Source: Argyresthia goedartella
Lineage: Eukaryota; Arthropoda; Insecta; Lepidoptera; Argyresthiidae
Reading direction: 5' to 3'
Assembly: GCA_949825045.1 (NCBI GenBank)
Contig: OX463810.1
Span: forward strand, 33,490,201 to 33,554,200
DNA: 64,000 nt
Each line of letters begins with the position of its first letter. Within the stretch, counting starts at the first letter, position 1. The notes beneath the pieces were generated by a model. That model did not search any database. It worked only from the letters and a program-made list of their open reading frames with translations, and was not told where the DNA came from. Both the position numbers and the translations under genes were made by a program. Positions 1 to 11,088 of this stretch are shown one piece after another.

Positions 1-262
1 GCCTGAGCGAGAAGTTAGCATCTTGTCACTGATTGTTGTAAATTTTTAAACTCGATCGGTCTTCCCCTGATTTGAAAGATAGCCTCCGATTAGAAAGGGA
101 GTCTTGTATGGTGGTCAGTTTAACTTAAGCTCCCTTGGCGTGGAGATAAAATCGAACTGTTCTCAAATATTTGGAAATTATTTATCAGCCTTGAAATTAG
201 GATATGGTTTTCTCACTACCGTTTGACAGTCAGCGGGCTACTGTTTCGTTTCCATACAAAAG
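1..262. other. Non-coding leader of window
   Basis: I see no open reading frame, RNA gene or recognisable repeat here. It leads into the left copy of an inverted repeat at 263. Confidence 0.5.
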
Positions 263-360
263 ACCATGGGCAGTTTTATATGAACTCTGGGTCGACTTTT
301 TCCAACATGGACCAAATTTAATAAAACTCACATCATAAGAAAGCTCTTGGGGTGTACTTT
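263..360 (+). repeat. Inverted repeat, left copy
   Basis: This about 98-bp stretch reappears in reverse complement at 2641-2738 with roughly 80% identity by eye; both contain a CTTTTTCCAACAT core and a GAAAGCTC...GGTGTACTT block. The two copies bracket the decayed LINE sequence and could be the arms of an old DNA element or two inserts of one repeat. No family recognised. Confidence 0.55.
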
Positions 361-439
361 GTTTCATGACATAGCAGCCAAGTTTAAATTCAGCACGGAA
401 ATGTTGTTTTCAAAACATTTTTCAATATTCATAATGTAC

Positions 440-1312
440 GGTTCTACCGGAATTTTTTGCGATCTGTCGAAAGCATTTGATTGTGTTGATCATAATACTT
501 AATTGATTAAATTAAATCTAATGATTTAATTTAACTCCGTAATCGGAGTTAGACATAAAGCGTTGGATCTACTAAGATCATTTTAAGCAATAGAATTCAA
601 AACGCAGAAGTCGACAGTGTTAAATCTGATGGATCGGGTGTAAAAATTGGCGTTCCACAAGGTTCCATATTAGGCCCTTTCCTATTCCTGGTTTATATTA
701 ACGATCTGTATTTCATGGTGAAGAAATTGGCTGACCTAGTGTTGTTTGCTGATGATACTTCAATGGTCTTCAACATTGAAAGAGAAAAAGAAGATTTTAA
801 TGATGTTAATGGTGTATTGGTTGGTTGGTGGTGTATAACCATAGTTAATAATTTATTGTTAAACGCTGGTAAATCCAAGTGTATCAAATTCTCACTTCCA
901 AATGTCAGGCAAGTTGAGACCAGTTTGGTGTTAGACAGCAGCACGTTAGAATTAGTAAATGACACGAAGTTTCTTGGAATAACCATTGATAGCAAATGAC
1001 AGTGGGGACCCCACATAGATAAATTGGCTGGTAAATTAAGTTCTGCGGCTTACGCTGTTAGGAACATCAGACAAAACACGAATGTGGCTACATCTAGGCT
1101 AGTATATTTTAGTTACTTTCATAGTGTCATGTCCTATGGTATCTTGTTGTGGAGGAAAGCAGCGGATATTCAAATTATTTTTATTTTACAGAAAATAATT
1201 ACAAAACTATTAACAGCAACGTCTGTGTTGAGCCAGATTAACCCCATACAGTCCCGTCATTTAAGTAATCTTGAACATTGTAATATCCCTTTTTTGACAA
1301 AGTCGCTTTAAT
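440..1312 (+). pseudogene. Decayed LINE reverse transcriptase
   Basis: Conceptual translation in shifting frames shows reverse-transcriptase landmarks of Jockey/CR1-type LINEs in the correct order. They are a palm motif A block (CDLSKAFDCVDHN) near 458-500, the GVPQGSILGP block near 650-680 and the catalytic FADDT block near 745-760. A thumb/connection stretch (DTKFLGITID, then KLAGKLSSAAYAVRNIR) follows to about 1070, and the reading frame finally stops at 1309-1311. Frames change several times and stops interrupt the palm, so it cannot make an enzyme. No endonuclease or ORF1 is visible upstream, so this is a 5'-truncated, old insertion. The clade is inferred from motif spelling only. Confidence 0.8.
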
Positions 1313-2280
1313 CATTAGTAGTTTATTTGACTGATACATAATGCCTTTACCTTTATATACTTTATAGCACAAAAACAGAAGATAGATACATCAAAATGGA
1401 AACTAGGTGTACAAAGGCGTGCTTATCTCTAAAAAGAGATTTCTTCCAGCAAACCTATTATGGACAGAAAAAATAAAAGAACAGGTAGACCTATATGCAC
1501 AACGTTAAAATATTAAAATAATAAACTAATTACTAATATGTACATAAATACATAATATCAATGCAAATAGACAAAATTATACTACATATATATAAAGGCA
1601 ATATACCTACATTATTCTAGTATGGAAGAGAAAGATACTGTTCTTATAAGCGAGTTTTAAAAATAGATAGTTACGGGCTGTCTCTGATGGCGCTACGAAG
1701 TTTGTTCCAGAGCCTGATAGCTCGTAGTCTGAACCCATGTTCATATGCGGCTGTGTTGTGTTGCGGCGTTGTAAGCAGTGACCGCCTAATTATGTACAGT
1801 TACCTAGTTTATTTACACACATATCATAAGCTCTCTTTGATGTGTTCAGGAACCGCATGTTCGACCGGCATTGTGGCATTGATAATTGATCTGCACTTGT
1901 TTAGCTTGATCAGTAAGAATAAGAATAATTTTATTGTTCAAAATAACAGGGTTAACATATTTGAGGCCCCTGCCTCCCAAAGTAGGAAAAACCTGTATCA
2001 TGGGAGACAGATACAGATACTTTCCATTTTATTTTGCACAATACTAGGTACTTAACTATTTTTATATTATGTATTCGCAAAATCTCCTTAAAAAACTTTT
2101 TAACAAAATAGCTTAGTTTATTTTTAAACAATTTTTCTGTGGTTTAGCACTATGTTTTTTTATTTTTTCCCGATTACGTCACTATCACACTGCGGGTCTT
2201 TCCGCCTGGAGTAACGGGGATCTTTGCACGGACGAGGTAGCGCCTATCTATATCTTTCTTAGCTTAAATTAGCTGGTAGA
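1313..2280. other. AT-rich stretch without recognisable genes
   Basis: Short open frames occur, but none has a recognisable domain. The composition is AT-rich with runs of A and T typical of degraded transposon sequence. Confidence 0.4.
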
Positions 2281-2335
2281 TTAAGTTCTGTGACTTACGC
2301 TGTTAGGAACTACTCTATTTTAGTAACTTTCAGTT
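2281..2335 (+). repeat. Second fragment of the same LINE thumb region
   Basis: The bases encode a SSVTYAVRN-like peptide nearly identical to the segment at 1030-1070 (SSAAYAVRNIR), so part of the same LINE family is present twice in direct orientation. It is too short to be functional. Confidence 0.55.
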
Positions 2336-2640
2336 GTAAAGTCATAACTTTGGAAAATAAAAAAGTTTTTGATACAGTTTCTACAATACTATTCAACTCC
2401 TTTGTTTTGCAAAGTTATCACTTTATCATTGACATCAGCCGTACAGCGGTCGCTATTTTTGTCGAGACTTCAGGTGACGTTATTTGTATTTTCAATGGTA
2501 CGATTTTTTAATGCTTTATAGCATAGAGCACTTAGCGTCATTTGTATTATTTGCACCAATTGAATTTTCTTAGAAATAATTAAAATTAAAACGTAATAAA
2601 ACACAATTTTCACGCTGAATTTGAATCATAATATGAATCG

Positions 2641-2738
2641 AAGTACACCGCAGGAGCTTTCTAATGACATGATTTTCATTTCTATTGGACGATGTTGGAA
2701 AAAGTGGGCCCCGAGTTCATACAGAACTGCCCATGATC
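2641..2738 (-). repeat. Inverted repeat, right copy
   Basis: Reverse complement of the repeat at 263-360. A few substitutions and a short indel separate the copies, so the pair is old. Confidence 0.55.
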
Positions 2739-2944
2739 CGTGGAAGCGTTGGAGTCGGCCGCTCACTGGGTGAACAATGTAAGATAGCCTAATCGACCAC
2801 TACGTCACGCACCACTACGGTAAGTAACTGAGCCACCAGTCGCTGGAGACCCTGTGGCTGGTGGCTCAGTTAGTGGTATTTATAAGCATATTAAGCGACA
2901 GCCCTAGTGGCGTACAAGGACATGAGTCCATCGTAACTTGTTTA

Positions 2945-3190
2945 GTAAAACTCTGCCCGGCCCCTGTGGCATTGCAGTTCGAGACTGCCTCCCACGCGAG
3001 AGGTCCCAGGTTCGAAGTCGGGAAGAAAAATCCCCAAATCTTGGATGTTTACATGTGGCTCTATTTCTGGTTCCCATGACAGAGGGTATTCTAGTGTGGG
3101 ACCAGAAGCAATGTATGTGCTTGTGTATAAAGGTTTAAGTTTTATGTTTAAATGTCGTTGCTTGCTACTGGTTTCGTACAAGGTCGTTTT
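2945..3190 (+). mobile_element. tRNA-derived SINE
   Basis: A pol III B-box-like block (GGTTCGAAGTCGGG, about 3010-3023) follows an A-box-like region near 2970. A body follows with the phrase CTGGTTCCCATGACAGAG and a GTATGTGCTTGTGTATAAA tail. The same body occurs in reverse orientation at 4265-4441 and, more diverged, at 9014-9258, which supports a SINE family rather than a tRNA gene. No cloverleaf can be completed. Confidence 0.65.
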
Positions 3191-3468
3191 TTTGGTCCAC
3201 AAATGGTTACGAACCAGTAGATATGTACGCGGCTGAAACGATAGTATCTCGGTTAGTAATTGTGTTAGGATAGTTTAGACTTTTCTGATCATCATCATCT
3301 CATCCAGTTACCACTCAGTGAGGGTATCTCTCTTCTTTCTCTGCTAATTTAAAAGGCCTTTGCGCGGATACGAGTAAGATTAATCGTATCTGGGTAAAGG
3401 CGTGTGCTCCTCGGTGGGGACATTAAATGGCTACATTTATTAATAATAATCAAACCTTTTTTTTGCAG

Positions 3469-3519
3469 GTTCAACAGCGTGATCAGTTTGGGAATCCAAA
3501 ACTCGGCTCCACAGACTCG
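3469..3519 (+). CDS. Putative 51-nt phase-0 exon
   Basis: The stretch is preceded by a polypyrimidine tract and TTTTTTTTGCAG and followed by a GT donor (GTATTT). It is 51 nt long, divisible by three, and open in phase 0 (17 codons, starting VQQRDQFGNPK). It belongs to a series of short stop-free candidates with similar properties further along the + strand. I do not recognise the protein. Chance matches to splice signals are possible, so this rests on the coherence of the series. Confidence 0.4.
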
Positions 3520-3762
3520 GTATTTACTTTTTTATACACTCGTGGAACTTAATTCGATGTATGTTTGTTACGCGATTATTCCCTCAATTAGGAATCGATT
3601 TTGATGATTTTTGTTTGAATTGCTAGGTCATACTTCAGAGGTGGTCCCGTTAAAATTTTATCAACATTGACAACGAGGTTTTTGAAAAAATCAACAAATA
3701 CCAAAATACTATAGTGGCGAGGGGTTCCTCCCTATTAACAACTTATTCTGATGTATTTTCAG

Positions 3763-3807
3763 AACCTGAACAAATCTGCTCAGGTCGATCCAGAACCCAA
3801 CTGGAGT
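3763..3807 (+). CDS. Putative 45-nt phase-0 exon
   Basis: Acceptor ATGTATTTTCAG and donor GTGAGTAAC frame a 45-nt segment open in phase 0 (NLNKSAQVDPEPNWS). Phase 1 has a stop, phase 2 is open. The phase agrees with the candidate exon at 3469-3519. Function unknown. Confidence 0.45.
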
Positions 3808-3971
3808 GTGAGTAACAAAGTAGCCTTTCTATACATTCAGTTTTGTTGGCACATTTATGTGAAATAGGGCCCATGAAATCCAGTATCCAGTATATAGGTA
3901 GATGTGTGTTTTTTTCCATTTCCAATAAACTGAAATTGTCTGATTTGTAGCTTCTAATTTCTGCTCTACAG

Positions 3972-4010
3972 ATCTCATCGAAGATGTCGAAGATAATAAC
4001 TCATGAAGTG
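3972..4010 (+). CDS. Putative 39-nt phase-0 exon
   Basis: Acceptor CTGCTCTACAG and donor GTGAGATAA bound 39 nt. Only phase 0 is free of stops (ISSKMSKIITHEV), the same phase as the two preceding candidates. Function unknown. Confidence 0.45.
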
Positions 4011-4264
4011 GTGAGATAAATACATTTCTATATCATAAAGTTGGTCTTTGACTTGGTCAAACGTGATACTTTTAATTCCCTCCCCGTCATAGATTATGCG
4101 CCAAAGGGATAAAGCCCTTATTTATGTCACGGGCGCGCCATTGACTCCTGAACGTAAATAAGGGCACGCGAGGGTGATATGAGTTAAATTCCCGAATAAA
4201 GCGAGGGAAATAAAACTGAGGCATGAGTGCAGTGAGGGATTCAAGCGTGCCAAGAACAAAACAG

Positions 4265-4441
4265 CCTTACAAACATAAACATAAAACATTTAAATACAGG
4301 CACATACAGAGCTTTTGGGCCCACACTAGGATACTCTGTGTTGTGGGAACCAGAAACAGTGACATTTTTTTTAATACCTATCCGGGGATCGAACCCGGGA
4401 CCTCTCGCATGGTAGGCAGAGCCACTAACGCATCGAGATAG
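4265..4441 (-). mobile_element. tRNA-derived SINE, reverse orientation
   Basis: Read on the - strand it has an A-box-like start (about 4425), a strong B box (GGTTCGATCCCCGG at about 4384-4397) and a body that matches the SINE at 2945-3190, including CTGGTTCCCACAACACAGAG and a GTATGTGCCTGTATTTAAA tail. The 3' end is A/T-rich near 4265. Confidence 0.7.
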
Positions 4442-4755
4442 TGTATTATCCCCGAGGAGTATACTCTACTTTTCGTAACTCGTGCGAGACAAATAACAAG
4501 CAAGGCTACTAAAAACAAATGACTCGGACAGTATCGCGTACAACCTAAGCTAAAAATGACATGCAGAAAATTAAAAAAAAACATAAAATGTAAATACAGT
4601 GGCGGGAAAGTGACTTGTTTTTGACCTTTATTTAGTTGTTTTCTTTGCAAAACTTTTTGTTTTACGAAAGTTAATAATATGTCGTCGAGTGAAAAGGAAA
4701 TAATGCTCACGCCTAACACACTAATGGAAACAAAACCAAAAGGAGTTTTGAACAG

Positions 4756-4842
4756 ACATGCCGCCTAAATCCAAGCATCTTAAAAAGTATGAAAATTTCA
4801 TGCTTTGGGGAAGCGGCAAACAAGGCAATACATTCTCAGAAG
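4756..4842 (+). CDS. Putative 87-nt phase-0 exon
   Basis: The segment lies between TTTTGAACAG (weak acceptor, branch-point-like CTAAC upstream) and the donor GTATTTTTT. It is 87 nt and open in phase 0, as for the neighbouring candidates. An alternative reading starts at the internal ATG at 4758 (MPPKSKHLKKYENF...) in another phase and would make it a first coding exon. The sequence cannot decide between the two. Confidence 0.3.
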
Positions 4843-5580
4843 GTATTTTTTACATTATCACTGTTTCATTTTCTCGCAATCGAAGTGAAGAGCAGGTTGT
4901 ATAACTCGGTCTTAAACCCCATTTTACCCTCGACTTAACTATCCAGCCTTGCCTGCGGCTCGGGTGGATATCAACGTCTCATATACACATACAATCTACT
5001 AATTTATCACTTATAATCTGAAAACAAGTTTAACTCGATATGCGGGAGGTAAACCACCCTATCCTAGACAGGCAAGTAAATTTTAAAATCGAACGTGGCT
5101 TCTTTATTTGTTTTTTGGGACAAGACCTCATGTTCGAGGTAATTACCCAGGGGCTAAAAAATGACACACTAAATTGGGTTTCTTTTTAATACGATCGCAC
5201 TTATGAAGCAAGAAATTCGCATGAAAAAAAAAAGTTTTTTCATTACTCATACTCTGAAAGGGGGTCATTGTTCATCCAGGCACCGTGCTGAAAGTGGTAC
5301 ATGCCTGCTCTAAAGCAGAAAAGTATTAAAAATATATATATGAATCGTAGTTTATATTGAACAACGCAATGGTAGTAACCTATACAGCCATAAAACGGAA
5401 GTATTTTTTTAATGTTATGCTCAAAGTAAAAGACATCAACGGGGGCACCGAAATTACTTTTTTTATGAGTAGTATTTTTAAACTTGAATTTGTTGTTTGT
5501 TTTTTAATAAAATAATTTTGATTTCAAGTGACTTTGTTTTTTAATAAAATAATTTTGATTTTAACTGTTTACTTTCCTCG
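4843..5580. other. Non-coding; short direct repeat
   Basis: No gene found. A direct tandem duplication of about 35 bp (TTGTTTTTTAATAAAATAA units) lies at 5495-5566. Confidence 0.45.
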
Positions 5581-5741
5581 TATTCGTAATGAAAAGTAGA
5601 GTGTTTTACTCGGGTGATAGCACCCATTTCTGCCTCGAACTATTGGCGCTCTCACTTCGTTCGAGCGCCAAAACATCTCGTCAGGAATGGGTGCCTTTCA
5701 GCCCTCGGTTAACAATCTACTATTTCACACCTTTCATTCGG
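5581..5741. repeat. Foldback (palindromic) element
   Basis: The left arm (5583-5632, with GAAAAGTAGAGTGTTTTACTC) pairs imperfectly with the right arm (5690-5741). An inner hairpin TTGGCGCTC...GAGCGCCAA lies near 5644-5673. This is MITE-like; no target duplication was identified. A second hairpin with AAAAGTA...TACTTTT arms follows at 5742-5790. Confidence 0.5.
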
Positions 5742-6313
5742 AAAAGTAAGTTTTGCTCCACGACGTGAGTGAGCAAAATGCTACTTTTCTGTTCAAGCTA
5801 CTTTTTTAATTTATTCATTGGCTTGTAGCGTTTACGCAATGTACCTATTGAACACAGATTAAAATTATCGAATGTAATTATAAAATAACATTACTATCGA
5901 CTACGATGACGTAGTCGATTAAAAACGAACATGTTTCAAGTTTTAACTTTAACAACGTTATATGAGAATTTATGAATTTTTCGTAATAATAAAAAAAATG
6001 TCACAATAAATTATTTGTTTTACTGAAATCAAAACTATCGATGACTGTTATTGTGATATAATGAATATTGATATCCGGAACCATTGTAATATTAGTTTCC
6101 ATTATTTTAACACATTAGTAAAAGTACACAGGAATATTTTATCTGTGGTGACCTTTCCCTAATCCTTCACAATCTACCATTATAAAAAAAAATGTTTACG
6201 TTGTTTGATTACTGTAAAAGTGGTAAAAGGTAAAAGGATAATTCAAAGTATAGTTATGTCATTTTTTAGAGCATTGTATTTAAATTTTCCTCAAAGTCGG
6301 TGTGAAAAGTTGT

Positions 6314-6500
6314 ATGTGTCACTCAGGAGCAAAATTATTCTCGTCATGGGCGTCAACGCTTGAATCCTTCGTTGCGCTCAGGATTCTAACTTAGAATCCC
6401 GCGCTACGCTCAGGATTCCATCGTAGAATCCTTCACTTCACTCTGGATTCAATGTACCGCCCTCGCCGTAAGTACATCATTTTGCTCCCTTGTGACACAA
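6314..6500. repeat. Foldback element with internal GAATCC repeats
   Basis: The ends are inverted (TGTGTCACTCAGGAGCAAAAT at left, ATTTTGCTCCCTTGTGACACA at right). Between them are about three imperfect copies of GAATCC..CG.T.CGCTCAGGATTC (6368-6450). It lies directly beside the gypsy insertion site. Confidence 0.5.
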
Positions 6501-6508
6501 ATAACTAT

Positions 6509-7283
6509 TGTTACGAGCGTGGGGTTCGTATTTGATAGAAAAGCACGAATTAATCCACTAAATAAAACACTCACTTTATTTCACTAATTATGCACTCACT
6601 TCCACGAACTGTACTTAAAATCCACTAATTAAAACACACTCACTATTCACACGAAGAGTCTTTCTCTCCGATTATCCTTGTACTAGCACTCGATCGCAGT
6701 TAAAATGTAACTAACTAGCGCCGGCCGTCGACGCCTTTTATATCCCGCGGAGCCGCTCTGGACACATTGTCCACACATATCGCGAATATTCTAGTAAGGA
6801 CCAGCGTGCGGGCCGAGAACATTTGAGACCATATATGTCTCTCTCTAATGGTGCACTCTCTCTGTCACTCCCTTCTCGAATGTTCCGAGTATAGCTATCT
6901 CTTTCTAGTAGTGCTATCTCTGTCACACACTTCTCGAATGTTCCGAGTATAGCTATCTCTTTCTAGTAGTGCTATCTCTGTCACTCCTACCGGATATTTC
7001 GCCATATAACGATTTGTGCTTCAGAGGCCCATAAGGGGTCCTGAAAACGCCTGAAAACGGGTTTTCAGGTTATGGCGTCATCTGATAGAGGGTGCCCTGA
7101 AACGGACTGAATACATGTTTCAGGCGCCTGAAAACGACGGCAACTTGGGTGAAAATTCGATCTTTACATATGTGATAGAGCAACTTCTGAAACGGCCTGA
7201 AATGACTTTTCAGCCTGCTGAAAACGCCTCTAAAGCACTGAAATTGGCGTTCAAAGTTTTTGACCTAACCTACCGGCGCAACA
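6509..7283 (-). repeat. 3' LTR of the gypsy element
   Basis: 775 bp, TGTTAC...GCAACA. It contains tandem units with heat-shock-element-like sequences (6873-6943) and a cluster of CCTGAAA/TTTCAGG motifs (7040-7245). The other copy is 12302-12515 joined to 17762-18327. Confidence 0.88.
6873..6943. promoter_or_regulatory. Two heat-shock-element-like sites in the LTR
   Basis: TTCTCGAATGTTC at 6873-6885 and again at 6931-6943 fits three alternating 5-bp units (nTTCn nGAAn nTTCn), the binding pattern of heat shock factor. The pair sits in a tandem duplication of about 58 bp and recurs at 17917-17929 and 17975-17987 in the other LTR. Activity is inferred, not shown. Confidence 0.5.
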
Positions 7284-7297
7284 CTACCCCCTCCTAA
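7284..7297 (-). other. Polypurine tract of the gypsy element
   Basis: On the - strand AGGAGGGGGTAG directly precedes the 3' LTR start, the position and composition expected for plus-strand priming. Confidence 0.7.
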
Positions 7298-9013
7298 GAC
7301 ATGCTCGTCCCGAGCATCATTACTTCCATGGTATCTGGCCAGCCGGTCAACATGAACAATCTTGCTCGGACTATGAGGATTCCGCTGGATTCGATACGTG
7401 ACGTCGTTTATTTTGGTGACTATCTTGTAAGGCCCTTCCCAATTCGGAGATAGTTTCGGGGACTTTCCTACTCGTCGCATAGGGTTATGTAGCCACACCA
7501 ACGAACCGTCCTCAAAACCCACTTGATAAGACTTCCGGTCATATCGGGTTTTCATCTTTATGCTAGCGTGGAGCCCGTGATCACGTACCAGGCTGTGAAC
7601 ATCATCAATCCGATCCCGCAAATCACTTGCATATTCCGTGATGGTCCTTGGTGTATCGGGCGGACGTCCAGTCAGGAGATCTGCAGGCAGACGGAGTTCT
7701 CTTCCAAAATTCGCATACGATGGAGTAACCGCCGTACTTTCGTGAGTTGCCGACCTATAAGACAACAGGAAGAGGGAGATATGCCGATCCCAATCTTTTT
7801 GATGGCTCTCAACGACCTTGGCTAGATGTCTCTCCAGTGTCTGGTTAAATCTCTCAACCATTCCATCTGACTGTGGATGATACGCCGTAGTCCTCGTCCC
7901 ATTATGCGACAAGTCTCCTGAAAGACCGCAGACTCGAAGTTTCTTCCTTGATCACTGTGGATTTCGAGTGGTACCCCAAACCGGCAGAATACTTCGTTCA
8001 CTAACTTTTCAGCTATGGTTACTGCTTCTTGATTAGGAATGGCAAATACTTCAGGCCACTTCGTGAAGTAATCCATCACGACAAGAATGTACTTGTTTCC
8101 GGAGTCCGATGCTGGGAATGGTCCTGCGACATCTAACGCAACCCTTTCCCAAGGGGCTCCCACGTTGTACAACTTGAGTGTTCCTCGGCTACGGGTATGC
8201 GGTCCCTTGACTGATGCACAGTTAGTGCATCGTTTACACCAATTTTCAACATCTTCTCGGCAGTGAATCCAATAAAAGCGTTGCCGAATTTTCATTAGGG
8301 TCCTTTTTCACTCCAAGGTGTCCACCGGATGTTCCATCGTGAAAGCTTCTCAAAACATCTTTCACCCTTTTCTTTGGGACAACGACTTGCAGGTGAGCAT
8401 CCTTCCCATTTGTTGATTCCCATTTTCTACATAGAACGCCATTATGCATAACCAAGCTATCCCATTGTGCCCAGTAGCTTTTTGTTACCGCACTCATAGG
8501 AGCTACATCACACCATCTTGGTTTAGGTGCGCCAGCATTAATCCAATCAAAAATGGGTCTCACGTCAGGGTCCTCTTGTTGCGCTTGCTGCATGATTTCA
8601 TCACTCCACTCGTCGCTAACCGTATCAGTTCTCATCATTCGAACATATTCCTTGCCTTCTTGTCTTGAGCAATGTTTACAGTCGTCCGCACAAGGTCTAC
8701 GTGATAGGGCGTCAGCATTTCCATGTGATTTCCCACTACGGTGTTCGATGATGAAATCATACTCCTGCAGTTGTTCAATCCATCTCGCCACTTGTCCCTC
8801 GGGGTTTTTAAATTCTAGCAACCACTTTAAAGCAGCATGGTCAGTTCTGATACGAAACTTTCTTCCCAGCAGGTATTTGCTGAAATGTTGTAACGTCTTG
8901 ACAACTGCTAGCAATTCCCTCCGAGTTACACAGTAATTCCTCTCTGGTTTACAACTTCGTTACCTCCTTTCTTTTGCGACAAGACACCTCCAATTCCAGT
9001 ATTACTAGCATCT

Positions 9014-9258
9014 TTAGACGACCCGAATGGCCGAGTCGGCAGTGACGCTGCCCACGAAACCAAGGGTCCCGGGTTCGAGTCCCGGTGGGGGCAAATGTTT
9101 GTTTGACGAGAACGGATGTTTGTACCCTAGTCATGGTTGTTTATCTATCTAAGTATAATATTTATCTATATAAGTATAAATATCGTTGTACCCAAGATAC
9201 AGGGAATCCTAGTTTGGGGCTAGATCAATGTGTGTAAAAGGTGTCCAAGGTATTATTT
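9014..9258 (+). mobile_element. SINE inserted in gypsy pol
   Basis: It contains an A box (TGGCCGAGTCGG, about 9028-9039) and a B box (GGTTCGAGTCCCGG, 9072-9085). The body has the lepidopteran-style phrase CAGGGAATCCTAGTTTGGGGC, followed by GTGTGTAAAAGGTGTCCAAGG. ATCT at 9010-9013 and 9259-9262 is a likely short target duplication. The orientation is opposite to the host element. It postdates the gypsy insertion. Confidence 0.75.
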
Positions 9259-11088
9259 ATCTGTATCCACAATGAAATCCTCGTCCGGGTCTGGATACCC
9301 CAATATTGGCGTTTCACAAAGTCTTCCTTTAAACTCGATGAAACTTGACTCACATTGTTCGTTCCAGTCAAATGATCGCTTTTCTTCCGTTAGTTGATGC
9401 AAAGGCTTTGCTATATCCGAGAAGTTCTTCACAAAACGTCTGTAGTATGAACAAAGCCCCAAAAAGGCACGTACTGCAATCTTGTCTTTTGGCGTCGGCC
9501 AATCCTTCACGGCGCTAATCTTCTCAGGATCTGTCTGGATGCCGTCCTTCGAAATCACGTGTCCCAAGTAATTCACTTTACGTTTGAAAACTCGATCATT
9601 TCTTCGGACTGAGTTTCAGATTTGCCCCTCGTAGTTTGCCTAGAACCTGCTCCAATTTATTCAAGTGGTCGTTGAAGTCTCTACCAACGATAATGATGTC
9701 GTCCAAATAGACCAAGCAAGTTTCTCCTAGAAGTCCAGCTAATATTTGTTCCATTAATCTCTCAAATGTGGCTGGTGCATTACACAGTCCAAATGGCAAA
9801 ACATTGAACTGCCAGAGTCCCTTGCCAGTAGAGAAGGCCGTTTTCTCCTTATCCTTGTCCTTGATTTCGACTTGCCAATAGCCACTTTTCAGATCCAACG
9901 TTGAAAACCATTTCATTCCGTTCAATATGTCTAAAGTGTCGTCGATTCGTGGAAGTGGATAACTGTCCTTCTTGGTTACATCATTAAGTCGACGGTAGTC
10001 AATACAGAATCTAATGGTGCCGTCCTTCTTCTTAACAAAAACTACGGGAGAACACCACGGGCTTGTTGAAGGTTCAATAACGCCGCTTCTTTTCATTTCC
10101 TCGATCATGCCCTCAACCTCCTTCTCCCGAGCTACTGGAACTCTCCGAGGGCGCTGTCGGATAGGCATAGTTTCCCCAGTGTCGATCTCATGCTGAACCA
10201 CTCCAGTTCTTCCAATGTCATCATCATGCGAAGAAAAGACGTTGCGATATCGTAGCAGTAAGCTACGCGCCTTAAGGAATTCCTCCTCGGTAAGGTGCTC
10301 CCTGGAGTCATTTAGTAATTTTTCAACATCCATTGAAGGCTTAACATGACCAGGTTTCACGTTTACCTCAGATTCTCGGCAGCCTCTTATCCAAGAAATT
10401 TCTTGGCATGATCCGACCAGCGTTCCTTTATTGAGAATGCATTCCGTGTCGCTTGGGTAAAGGATCCTTACAAATGCTGTAAATGCCGTGGTTACCATTG
10501 TACGGGCTGTTATCCACGGTTTATCAGCATCCAACCTCTCTACCACCACACAGCGGTGAGATTGCGGCCTTGTGGAGTTCGGCAATTTCACTGGAACTAA
10601 AACCTGTGACCTTGGTTGAAGAATGGTTCTCCTGGTACAGTAAACATTTCCATTTACTCCACCTTGTATAGGAATCTCATCAATTCCAAACTTTAGAACT
10701 CCAACCTTCAAGTCGATTTTACAGTCATGTCTCCTCATAAAATCCAATCCAATAATGCAGTCGTCGACGATGTTAGCAACGATCACTTTATGCCAGTAAT
10801 CTTTTTCACCTATTTTCACAGCTAACTTTCGTTCTCCTTGGACGGAAATGTACTGGCCGGTAGCAGTTTGCAGCTGGAGATACCTAGGTCGGACTAGATG
10901 ATCTCTGGTCAGGTGTCTCAGTAGCCGAGAGCTGATCACAGTCCGAGAAGCTCCGGTGTCTATGGTAAGGAGACATGGTATTCCACAGATTTCTCCATTG
11001 ACAACCAGACTATTCCCTTCGTTTGCCTGTGAGATCATAATTGGGACATTTCGACCGCCAGCCAGCACTCGTCCCATAGTCCTGGCTT

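Larger units (their letters stand above)
7265..11077 (-). pseudogene. pol: gypsy pol polyprotein, broken
   Basis: From 11077 downward are an aspartic protease (LTIDTGASRTVIS, about residue 40), an RT with YLDDI (near 9707) and a start of RNase H. The frame breaks near 9590, the SINE at 9014-9258 interrupts RNase H (the VDTD catalytic start is at 9255-9270), and a small deletion just downstream shifts the frame again (8915-8950). RNase H then continues (TRRELLAVV; RIRTDHAAL), followed by integrase with HHCC finger residues (YWIHCREDVENWCKRCTNC), the core (DVAGPF, HSDQGRNFES) and the end of the core (DGMVERFNQTLE). Further frameshifts lie near 8270-8290 and 7905. The C-terminus, with a GPY-type block (NWEGPYKIV), runs into the 3' LTR. 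It cannot give a full polyprotein. Confidence 0.88.

Noticed and set aside
59..420. Host exon at the window start
   Set aside because: No splice signals with an open frame; only the inverted repeat is supported.
6738..6926. Open frame of 62 codons repeated exactly at 17782-17970
   Set aside because: Both lie at equivalent places in the two LTRs; the repetition comes from the LTR, and the translation has no gene-like features.
9028..9085. tRNA gene suggested by A and B boxes
   Set aside because: No cloverleaf; the boxes belong to a SINE that also occurs twice elsewhere in the window. The same applies to 2970-3023 and 4384-4425.
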